DNA of 9,991 nt from JAFGJQ01 sp052034525. Its GTDB lineage: Bacteria > Planctomycetota > Phycisphaerae > UBA1845. The notes under the pieces are model-generated. The model saw nothing but the letters and a program-made list of their open reading frames with translations. It made no database searches and was not told the origin of the DNA. Of the stretch, positions 1 through 7,300 are shown one piece after another (positions within the stretch are counted from its first letter, which is position 1; every line of letters begins with the position of its first letter). The translations under genes and the position numbers were made by a program. Location: NCBI GenBank assembly GCA_052034525.1, contig JBPOIK010000075.1, forward strand, positions 1 to 9,991, read 5' to 3'.

Positions 1-410
1 TCAGCATCAACGTGTCTGTGCCGAGCCGCATTGTGGGGCAGCCCGTTGAAGTGCAACAACCGGACTATCCGGTTGAGGCCCTGCGTCAGCTCGGACGAAA
101 CGCGGTTCAGCATCGTTCATACGAGGCCACGCACGCGCCCGTTCGGGTATACTGGTTCGCCGACCGGGTCGAGATATTGAGTCCCGGCGGTCCCTACGGC
201 ATCGTGAATCGCGAAAACTTCGGGCAGCCGGGGATTACTGACTACCGCAACCCGTTGATTGCCGAGGCACTGAAGATCCTCGGCTACGTGCAGCGATTCG
301 GCGCCGGGATCGCTATCGCCCGAAGAGAACTGGAAAGGAACGGCAGCCCGCCTCCGGAGTTCACTGTTGAATCCGGGCACGTGTTGGCGACCGTGAGGAG
401 CCGTTCATGA
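1..410 (+). CDS. C-terminal part of a GHKL-ATPase (HATPase_c_4) transcriptional-regulator-like protein, 5' truncated
   Basis: This is the end of a larger protein: the frame is open to the left edge, so the GTG at 12 is probably internal. The visible part matches the C-terminal ATP-binding domain of the Schlafen/AlbA_2-type 'RecG-like' regulators (COG2865). Numbering from the GTG, the N-box-like stretch GRNAVQHRSY is at 28-37, the nucleotide-pocket segment DRVEILSPGG at 51-60, YRNPLIAEAL at 78-87, and the glycine loop RFGAGIAIAR at 95-104. Family members usually carry an N-terminal AlbA_2 nucleic-acid-binding domain, which would lie outside this window. The stop codon overlaps the start of the following parA-like gene (ATGA), so the two are almost certainly co-translated. 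No helicase motifs are visible, so a true RecG assignment is not supported. The family call is fairly secure; the biological role is unknown. Confidence 0.72.
   Translation, partial: SINVSVPSRIVGQPVEVQQPDYPVEALRQLGRNAVQHRSYEATHAPVRVYWFADRVEILSPGGPYGIVNRENFGQPGITDYRNPLIAEALKILGYVQRFGAGIAIARRELERNGSPPPEFTVESGHVLATVRSRS
395..400 (+). promoter_or_regulatory. Ribosome binding site of the ParA-like gene
   Basis: GAGGAG lies six bases upstream of the ATG at 407, inside the end of the preceding gene. It supports this ATG as the true start, in addition to the ATGA overlap. Confidence 0.7.
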
Positions 411-1399
411 AGACGATCGCGTTCTTCAACAATAAAGGGGGCGTGGGCAAGACCTCCCTGGTCTACCACCTCGCGTGGATGTACGCCGACTTGGGTTTGC
501 GAGTCGTCGCTGCCGATCTTGACCCTCAGGCCAATCTCTCTTCGATGTTTCTCAGCGAAAACCGGCTTGAGGAGCTGTGGCCGGACGGGGACCATCCAGA
601 CAGCGTTCTCGGGGCGGTCGGCCCGATCCTCCGGGGCATCGGCGATATCGCCAAACCGCACGTGGAGAACGTGACGGACAAGCTTGGACTGGTGGTTGGC
701 GACCTTGGGCTCTCCCGCTTCGAGGCGAAGCTCTCGGCCGCTTGGCCAGGATGCATGGACAGAGACGAGGCGGCGTTTCGGGTCGTTTCGTCCTTCCATC
801 GGATTCTGCTCAGCGCCGCCGAACAACGGGCGGCGGACCTGGTCCTTATCGATGTCGGTCCGAACCTCGGCGCCATCAACCGTTCCGCCATCATCGCCGC
901 CAACTTCGTTGCCGTGCCGTTGGCATCCGACTTGTTCTCTCTGCAGGGCCTCAAAAACCTGGGCCCCACGCTTCGCGATTGGCGCACGGAATGGCACGAC
1001 CGACTCGAAAGGCGGCCCGCCGATGAGAGTCTGTCTCTTCCTTCCGGCGACATGTCGCCCATCGGCTATGTCATCCTCCAGCACGCGGTCCGTCTGGATC
1101 GTCCCGTCATGGCGTATGAACGCTGGATGGCACGGATTCCGCGCACATACCGTTCTGAGGTGCTCAACGAACCCTTCGATTCCATTCCGCCGGCTGCGAG
1201 CGATCCCAACTGCCTGGCGTTGCTTAAGCACTATCGCAGCCTCATGCCGCTCGCGCAAGATGCGCTCAAACCGATGTTTCATCTGAAAGCCGCGGATGGG
1301 GCACTGGGCTCCCATGTGTACGCGGTGCAGAGCTGCTATGATGATTTCAGGAGGCTCGCCGGAAGCATTTCCGGTAAGTCCGGGATCACCATCCCATGA
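407..1399 (+). CDS. ParA/MinD-type P-loop ATPase (AAA_31 family)
   Basis: A 330-residue cytoplasmic ATPase with the deviant Walker A motif of the ParA/MinD/Soj class, KGGVGKTS at residues 10-17. The signature lysine K10 allows ATP-dependent dimerisation. Further motifs are the Walker A' segment DLDPQANLS (37-45) and the Walker B strand LVLIDVGPN (145-153). The C-terminal part, including GYVILQHAVRLDRPV (220-234) and MFHLKAADGALGSHV (290-304), lies outside the core fold and looks like a subfamily-specific extension. Classical ParA proteins segregate plasmids or chromosomes with a ParB partner. No parB gene or parS site is visible here; instead the gene overlaps by ATGA a GHKL-ATPase regulator, so it is probably an 'orphan' ParA working with that partner. 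The start is supported by the overlap and by GAGGAG at 395-400. The family assignment is very secure; the specific function is not known. Confidence 0.9.
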   Translation: MKTIAFFNNKGGVGKTSLVYHLAWMYADLGLRVVAADLDPQANLSSMFLSENRLEELWPDGDHPDSVLGAVGPILRGIGDIAKPHVENVTDKLGLVVGDLGLSRFEAKLSAAWPGCMDRDEAAFRVVSSFHRILLSAAEQRAADLVLIDVGPNLGAINRSAIIAANFVAVPLASDLFSLQGLKNLGPTLRDWRTEWHDRLERRPADESLSLPSGDMSPIGYVILQHAVRLDRPVMAYERWMARIPRTYRSEVLNEPFDSIPPAASDPNCLALLKHYRSLMPLAQDALKPMFHLKAADGALGSHVYAVQSCYDDFRRLAGSISGKSGITIP

Positions 1400-1534
1400 C
1401 GGCCTCTCGTCAGCTTGCAATGGGGGTCGTCTCATCCGCGAAGACGGTTGACCGGGAGTTGACACCGGAGGAATCTACCTGGTGTGGGCCTCTTGCACGC
1501 TGTGCTTCGGATGGACGCGACGCCGGTACGCAGC
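1400..1534. other. Short convergent intergenic gap
   Basis: This 135-base gap separates two converging genes, the ParA-like gene and the folate cyclo-ligase gene. I see no gene in it and no convincing intrinsic terminator. The best inverted repeat, ACACC/GGTGT around 1465-1485, has a large loop and no T-tract. Confidence 0.5.
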
Positions 1535-2107
1535 TCACCCGGGTGACGCGAAGCGACGGACCTTCACCTCGGTGACCAGCATCTTCACCCTCACGTCCAG
1601 CGCGTCGGAAGGCACCTGTTCGGTCATCTGCATCTCAAACGCCATCGCGCAAGAGACTCCCCGGAACTCCGGATGAGCCAGAAAGCGGTCGTAGAACCCC
1701 CGCCCACGGCCCAGGCGGTTCCCGTGCTCGTCGAAGCCCAAGCCGGGAACGATCACCAGGTCTATCAGGGAGATGGGGTACGGCGGGCCCGTCGTCGGTT
1801 CGCGGACCCCGATCGGCGTGATTGTGAGGTCCTCGGTGAATGAGCGAATCTCCACCGGAAGCATCCGACGCTGCTCCCAGCTCACTTTCGGAGCGAGAAT
1901 CCGCTTGCGGTCCTGCCACGCCCGCAGCACCAGCGGTTTGGTATCCACCTCCGTCGGGCGGGCGAGAAACACCATGATGATCTCGGCCCTCTTGAATTCC
2001 GGCTGCGCCACCAGCAGGTCGCACGCCTTGGCCGACATGGCCGCGACGTCACTGGGGGACAACTGGGCCAATCGGCTGCGGATTTCCTGTCTGAGAGCCT
2101 TTTTCAC
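1535..2107 (-). CDS. 5-formyltetrahydrofolate cyclo-ligase (methenyltetrahydrofolate synthetase, YgfA/MTHFS family)
   Basis: This 190-residue protein has the usual length of the family, which catalyses ATP-dependent conversion of 5-formyl-THF to 5,10-methenyl-THF. That reaction returns an inhibitory folate by-product to the one-carbon pool in the cytoplasm. The family pattern is present in order: KKALRQEIRSRLAQLS at the N-terminus, the substrate-region PTEVDTKPL (51-59), PGLGFDEHGNRLGRGRGFYDR (121-141; the LGxGxGxYDR phosphate-binding loop), and the closing VPSDALDVRV/LVTE segment (165-180). The start is a GTG that overlaps the rarA stop as GTGA, with no clear Shine-Dalgarno sequence of its own. 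Translation therefore probably depends on coupling to rarA. The enzyme assignment is secure. Confidence 0.93.
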   Translation of the reverse strand: MKKALRQEIRSRLAQLSPSDVAAMSAKACDLLVAQPEFKRAEIIMVFLARPTEVDTKPLVLRAWQDRKRILAPKVSWEQRRMLPVEIRSFTEDLTITPIGVREPTTGPPYPISLIDLVIVPGLGFDEHGNRLGRGRGFYDRFLAHPEFRGVSCAMAFEMQMTEQVPSDALDVRVKMLVTEVKVRRFASPG

Positions 2108-3471
2108 CGTGGTGTCGGCTGCGCAGGCGATGCCGGCGGACAGCCCTCCGCTCGAAGCTTTCTGAACCGTTCCAGATATTCACGCAAACGAACCTCCTGA
2201 CCGTGGTCCGTCGGAACGTAATACTGCTTATCGACGCCCAGATAATCCTGGGCCGCCACGCTTCCCGGCTCGTCGTGCGGATAGCGGTATCCGACCCCCG
2301 CGCCCAGCCGGGCCGCCCCGGGATAGTGGGTGTCCCGAAGGGAACGTGGCACGGGGACGGTCCGGTTCTGCCGCACATCTTCCGCCGCCGACCAGATGGC
2401 CAGGGCCGACGCGTTGGACTTCGGCGAACAGGCCAGATAGATCGCCGCCTGGGCCAACGGAAGCTGGCACTCCGGCATTCCGACCATGATGGTTGCGTCC
2501 GCCGCGGCCTGGGCCAGCACGAGTCCGAACGGAGCGGCATTTCCAACGTCTTCCGCCGCGGCGATGACCAGCCGCCGGGCGATGAATCGCGGGTCTTCGC
2601 CCGCCTCGAGCATCCGGGCCAGCCAGTAGATCGCCGCGTCCGGATCGCCACCACGAACGGATTTGATGAACGCACTGATGCAGTCGTAGTGCGCGTCTCC
2701 CGTCGGATCGTACTGCAGGGCCTTCCGCTGGATCGACTCGGCCGCCGCGGCCAGGTCCACGATGACGCGGCGGTCGGGATGTGCTGAATCCACCTGCGAA
2801 AGGACCGCCACCTCCAGGGCGGTCAGGGCCCGGCGCGCGTCGCCGTCGGCCGTCTTGGCCAGATGATGCGCGGCCTCGTCCGCAAGTTCAACAGAAAACC
2901 GGCCCAGTCCCCGCTCCGCGTCCGTCAGGGCCCGCCGAAGCAGGGTCAGAATGTCCGGGGGGGACAGCGGCTCGAACTGGAAGATCTGGCTCCGGGAGAT
3001 CAGCGGTGAATTGATGGCAAAAAAAGGGTTCTCCGTCGTCGCCCCGATCAGCGTGATAACCGCGTTTTCCACGTCATTGAGCAGCACGTCCTGCTGTGCC
3101 CGGTTGAAACGGTGCAACTCGTCAATGAACAGCACCGTTCGCCGCCCGCCATCCTCGATGCGATGCCGAGCCCGCTCCAGTACGTCCCGCACCTCTTTGA
3201 CGCCGACGGCCGCCGCGTGAAGCTCCTCAAATGCCGCCTGGGTCATCTCCGCGATGATATGGGCCAGGGTGGTCTTTCCCGTTCCGGGCGGACCGTAGAA
3301 CACCGCGCTGGTGAGCCGATCGGCCTGCAGCATCCTTCGCAGCAGCTTGCCCGGGCCCAGGAAGTGCTGCTGGCCGACGAACTCGTCCAGAGACCGCGGC
3401 CGCATCCGGGCAGCTAGAGGCCGCACCGCCCCGAGGTTCTTGCGACTCTTCTCTTCAAACAGGTTCGCCAC
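2104..3471 (-). CDS. rarA: Replication-associated recombination protein A (RarA/MgsA), AAA+ ATPase
   Basis: RarA is a tetrameric clamp-loader-like AAA+ ATPase related to yeast Mgs1 and human WRNIP1; it acts at stalled replication forks. Counting from the GTG at 3471 (455 residues, the normal family length), features are: N-terminal RPLAARMRPRSLDEFVGQQH (18-37), Walker A GPPGTGKT (60-67), Walker B VLFIDE (113-118), sensor 1 IGATTEN (142-148), likely arginine finger in SRSQIF (R160), and sensor 2 GDARRAL (210-216). The MgsA C-terminal domain begins near DPTGDAHYD (255-263) and includes the family segments AAEDVGNA and RDTHYPGA. The frame stays open to an ATG at 3774, but that extra 101 residues is Arg/Pro-rich, unlike RarA, overlaps the glmS relic, and lies upstream of a TATAAT box. 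AAGG six bases before the GTG supports the shorter start. The gene is coupled to the downstream cyclo-ligase gene. Confidence 0.93.
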   Translation of the reverse strand: MANLFEEKSRKNLGAVRPLAARMRPRSLDEFVGQQHFLGPGKLLRRMLQADRLTSAVFYGPPGTGKTTLAHIIAEMTQAAFEELHAAAVGVKEVRDVLERARHRIEDGGRRTVLFIDELHRFNRAQQDVLLNDVENAVITLIGATTENPFFAINSPLISRSQIFQFEPLSPPDILTLLRRALTDAERGLGRFSVELADEAAHHLAKTADGDARRALTALEVAVLSQVDSAHPDRRVIVDLAAAAESIQRKALQYDPTGDAHYDCISAFIKSVRGGDPDAAIYWLARMLEAGEDPRFIARRLVIAAAEDVGNAAPFGLVLAQAAADATIMVGMPECQLPLAQAAIYLACSPKSNASALAIWSAAEDVRQNRTVPVPRSLRDTHYPGAARLGAGVGYRYPHDEPGSVAAQDYLGVDKQYYVPTDHGQEVRLREYLERFRKLRAEGCPPASPAQPTPR

Positions 3472-3475
3472 GAAT

Positions 3476-3483
3476 CGCCTTGC
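3476..3483 (-). promoter_or_regulatory. Ribosome binding site supporting the rarA GTG start
   Basis: On the minus strand the sequence reads CAAGGCGATTC immediately before GTG at 3471. AAGG with about six bases of spacing is a reasonable Shine-Dalgarno sequence and helps fix the start codon. Confidence 0.5.
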
Positions 3484-3522
3484 CAGTCTGCCCTGATGAC
3501 GCTCTGCCCGGGCGAGATTGCG

Positions 3523-3528
3523 ATTATA
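3523..3528 (-). promoter_or_regulatory. Candidate -10 box (TATAAT) for the rarA operon
   Basis: A perfect TATAAT stands on the minus strand, about 50 bases upstream of the rarA GTG. The matching -35 region is poor: the closest hexamer is TGTATC at 3545-3550 with 16 bases between. The -10 is convincing mainly because the surrounding DNA is GC-rich and the position gives a short leader. A promoter here would exclude the longer ORF start at 3774. Confidence 0.45.
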
Positions 3529-3669
3529 GGCGGTTTTGCGGTTCGATACACCGGCCAAAGGGCGTTTGGCGAAGGACCCCGGGCCGGGATGGTCCGGCAG
3601 ATGCGGCATGTACGAGCAGGAGCGGCAGTTCGGCCGGACCCGCGCGGCGGCCCGAGCAGGGGGCCTGCG

Positions 3670-4165
3670 AAGTGCAGAATCATCGGTTATCCGGGGCAGC
3701 GCCCGGCCCTGCCGACCCTGGGGGCCCCCCTTTGGATCCAGGAAACCCAGGAGGTGGCTTGGTCGCTCGAACAAATCGAACCGGCCGGGTTGATGTCCGG
3801 AAAGGCGTCATCTGCCTGGCCGGGCTGCGCGATTGCGCTCGCGAGCTGACTCGCACTCGTCGGATCATTCTGGCCGGATGTGGAACAGCCTGTCCTGCTT
3901 CCCCAGGGGGTGGACTGCGCCGGCGAATCCCGATACCGAAGCCTCATCGTCAGTGAGGGAACGACGGTCATGGCGATCGCCGTCGAGGGGGATCGTCGGA
4001 TCGCCGCGATGGCCCGGACACGTGATTCCCGTGTCCGAGGCGATCGAGCTGCTTCGGCCGCGCCCGACGGTCATTCCGCTGCGGCTCATCGCGTACCACG
4101 CGATCCGGCTTCAGGGCTGCCACGTGGACATGGCTCGCAACCTGGCCGACTGTGTCACGGTGGAA
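3670..4165 (+). pseudogene. glmS: Decayed remnant of glmS (glutamine--fructose-6-phosphate aminotransferase, isomerizing)
   Basis: No intact ORF exists, but GlmS landmarks occur in the right order when reading frames are switched. 3670-3720 reads KCRIIGYPGQRPALPTL, resembling the N-terminal MCGIVGYIGQR region, with ATG changed to AAG and the Cys2 codon kept. 3771-3899, in another frame, reads GRVDVRKGVICLAGL and then RRIILAGCGTAC, matching the linker and the first SIS-domain ACGTS motif. 3925-4014, a third switch, reads ESRYRSLIV (compare EFRYRNPIV) then VMAIAVEGDRRIAAMA (compare VIAIATEGDERIAALA). 4016-4165 reads HVIPVSEAIELL, TVIPLRLIAYHA and VDMARNLADCVTVE, the characteristic GlmS C-terminus. 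The normal stop after VTVE is replaced by CAG, one transition away from TAG. Intact GlmS is about 600 residues; this relic spans about 165 codons, so most of the glutaminase domain and much of the SIS domains are deleted. No transposon borders are visible. Confidence 0.78.
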
Positions 4166-4221
4166 CAGCCGGCGCGGATCGCCACGATGCTGATCACGGC
4201 GATCGGTCCCTCGAAAAGCAA

Positions 4222-4256
4222 GCCCGCCTGCCGATCGGGCTGACCGGCAGGCGGGC
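4222..4256 (-). terminator. Intrinsic terminator of the large secreted-protein gene
   Basis: A perfect 12-base-pair stem, GCCCGCCTGCCG (4222-4233) against CGGCAGGCGGGC (4245-4256), encloses an 11-base loop. On the minus strand it is followed by TTGCTTTTCGA, a short T-rich run. It lies about 50 bases after the stop of the minus-strand gene. Read on the plus strand there is no T-tract, so it is assigned to the minus strand. An outer TCGAA/TTCGA pair (4211-4215, 4259-4263) could extend the structure. Confidence 0.82.
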
Positions 4257-4307
4257 GATTCGAACTCAGATGCTTCCTCGCCCCCAAGGCGAGGTCGGCC
4301 GTCCGCG

Positions 4308-7300
4308 CTATTGCGCGAACACGGCCTGGAATTCGGCGAAGTCCAACAGGTCGATGTAGTCATCGCCGTTGAAATCGCCGCACACACACGACGGATCGGC
4401 CGCGACCGTCGGGCCGTCCATGCAATTGACGAACGGCGCGACATCCTCGATGCCGACCGTGCCGTTCCCGCTCAGATCTCCGAGCGTCGTGGAGCAGCCC
4501 GGCAACAAGAGCACGTCCATCCGGATCGGTTTGGTCAAATCCACGACCGGATAGGCAACGTGCCTGGCGTTGTGGGCGGTCAGCCGCAGCCACCGCGCGT
4601 CGGTCGTATCCTTCCAGAACCACGAAAGCCGCGCCGACTGTCCCGGATTGCCCCGCACGTCCGTCACCCGGCTGATGTTGGGTGACGCAATGAGGTGCAT
4701 ATCCGTCGACCCGGAGTACCTCGGAGGCTGGAACAGCGCCACGTCTCCGATCGGCAGCGGCGTGCCGAGGTGGGTTTCGAAGTTGGTGATGGTGAAATCG
4801 GCGCCGCCTTCACCGGCTCCCACGTTGACCACGTTGTCCACGTAGAGTTTGTACGGGCCGGTGCTTCGGTCTGGAGACGCCGCGTTCACGCTGACGGCGA
4901 GATGCTCGATGATTCCGAGGGCGGAGTCGATCTGGTCGTTGCCGAAGAGGTAGTTCATGATCGGATCGGTTGCCGGATCAAACGTGATGGTCTGCCACGA
5001 CGTCGACGGGTTGACCGGCTTGCCCTGCGGAGCTCCGCCGTCAGATTTGCTGGCCGCGCCGATCCATTCAAAACCGCCCGTGACCGTGCCAGGGGTTCCC
5101 AGCGCGCCGAGCGGTGGATCCTCATCCTTCTTCTCCCGGACGCACAGCGTCAGAAGCACGGCGCCGTTGCCCTTGCCGACTTCCAGCGCGTCCGACTCGA
5201 TGGAAGTCCCGGACGCGCTGGTCTGGGTCGCCTTGATCTGCTCAAGGTGAATCAGAGGCCGCGCCAGCGGGACGACGACCACGCCGCCTTCGCTGGGTAC
5301 CGGATTGCCGGTCAGAACGCCGATGGACATCGGAGGCACAGAATCGTCCCAGACGGTCACCTTGGTGGCGTCCGCCACGACACCGGTGACGGTCACCGTG
5401 GTATCGCCGGCCACGACCGGACCCCGCACGGTCGGCGCCATGGGCGCCTGCGGCGCGATTTCCAGGAAGCGAACCGGGCCCCTTTCGATGCAGTAGTCGT
5501 CATAATAGGCGGTCGTTGGGCTCGCATAGCCGGCGCCGATCCGGGGCCAGTTCAGTTTCGGGGCCGCGTTCAGTTGTATGTTCTTGCGGGCCAGGAGTCC
5601 GTCGATATACACGTCAATCCGGGTACCCTTGTGGACCATCGTGAAGCAGTGCCAGCCGACGGATCGTCCGGGAGCATCGTACTGGTTCAGGTCGATCCAG
5701 TTCGGTCCTCCGCTGCCCAGTGCTCGGAAGTGGTACCAGGGCAGCGTTACGACGGAGCCGTCGTTCCACATGCCCACATGATAGAACCACGTCGTTCCCA
5801 CGTTGTAGTTGAGCTGGTTGAACTGACGCATCCACGTGCCGGGCCCCGTTGTGTCGTAGATCAGGGAGTTCCAGACAATGGGGTTCGTGTCAGTCGGAAC
5901 GATCTCCTGCGCCAGCGTCTGGGCGATACGGCAGCCGCCGTTCGCCGCGTACAACGACTTGGCGCCGGTCGGCGAGGTTGCGTTCATGTCGGTCGTGAGA
6001 GCCATGTTGGGCAAGCCCGAAGCCGGGGCCTGCGCCCAGACAGCCTCCAACGCCGCCTGATTGGCGTACGATTCGAAATTGTCATAAAGAACCGTCGTGG
6101 TGACGTTCGTCGTGACGGTCTCCGTGGCCGAGGGGTCGCTGTCAGCGCTGTCGACCGTCTGGACGGCTTGAATCACATCGCCCATCACCAGTCCGCTCAC
6201 GGGCACGTCCACGCGATCAGCGTTCTCAGGCACCGCGGTCGTGAACGACTTGAGGCCGTCGGTCGTGGACACGGTGACGCTGGTCACGCCCGGAACGAGT
6301 CCCATGACTCGGACACTGGAGGCACCTTCCGCGGGGGCCATGTAGAACACCGGCGCCGGGAAACCCACAATCACGGGCTTCGAGTGGGGACTGGTCACGC
6401 CGTTGACCGTCTGCGTGGCCGTGACGCTCTGACCCTGGAGCAGCGCGGCCGTCTGTACGACGATCGAGGAACTCCCCTCTTCTCCTGGTGCCGTGCCGAC
6501 GGGCTGGCCGTTGACGTAGACGGTCACGGCCGACGCGGTCGCGTGGGGGACGTCGTACACGCGGCTCACCGTCAGACTGGTGGATCCGGGAATGATCGGC
6601 GGAGCAATCGCAGGCGCGCTGACCACGTCGACTGCGACGCGCGGGTAAGCCGGATCGCTGACGCCGTGTTCGGGGATCGTCTGCGTCGCGGAAATCGAAT
6701 CACCGGCCGACAGGCCCGGCAGCCCGACATCCACGTAACTCTCACCGGACGTGGTGATCGGGACACCGGCCGCTTCCCCATTCAGGTACACCTGAACGGA
6801 CGTTGCGTCCGTGTCGATGTTGACGCGCACGGTATCCTGGGTGCCTGCGACAATGGGCCCGACGATCGCGGGAATCGGAGCGCCGGGATTGGTCGCGGGG
6901 GCGCGGCAGTACATGTGAAAGCGGATCGCCGCCGCGCTGTCACTGAACTTCTCGCTGGACGTACACTCGTACCCCATCCGCTGCAGCATCCCAAGGCTTG
7001 TACTCGGAGTGGTGCCCGGATAGGTCCAGCGCAGTCGGTGGCTGGTCGTGCCGTCATAAGACGTGAGGCTGGACAACGCCGAACTCGTCACGTTGACCGA
7101 ACTCTGTCCACGCTGATTCTGAATGCGGTTGACGCCGTCCTCCATGTCCAGAATGATCTCGAGGGTCTCGCCTTCACTGTCGAGGCTCTCGATCCGATCG
7201 AGGAAGACCTCCCAGGGGCCGAGGCTGTTGGAATCGACATCCTGGCCGATCGTGAACCAGATGCTGTCGATCGCGTAGAACCCCGTGGGGGAGGGGTGCG

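Larger units (their letters stand above)
3472..3669. other. Divergent intergenic region between rarA and the glmS relic
   Basis: About 200 bases separate the rarA start from the first readable glmS segment. It contains the TATAAT box for rarA. A plus-strand promoter for the former glmS copy is not recognisable. ORFs that cross this stretch in several frames are Arg/Gly/Pro-rich and appear to be GC-driven rather than coding. Confidence 0.5.

Noticed and set aside
284..1465. A 393-codon minus-strand frame across the ParA-like gene
   Set aside because: It is exactly antisense to a clear ParA protein, has no recognisable motif, and is explained by GC-driven lack of stops.
1535..1546. Perfect palindrome TCACCCGGGTGA at the cyclo-ligase stop codon
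   Set aside because: It has no loop, so it cannot form a useful hairpin, and 12-base GC-rich palindromes can occur by chance. No T-tract follows on either strand.
3880..4359. A 159-codon plus-strand frame that could be read as a hypothetical gene
   Set aside because: Only part of it resembles a protein (the glmS fragment at 3925-4014). The rest is a frameshifted reading of the relic, the terminator and antisense of the secreted-protein gene.
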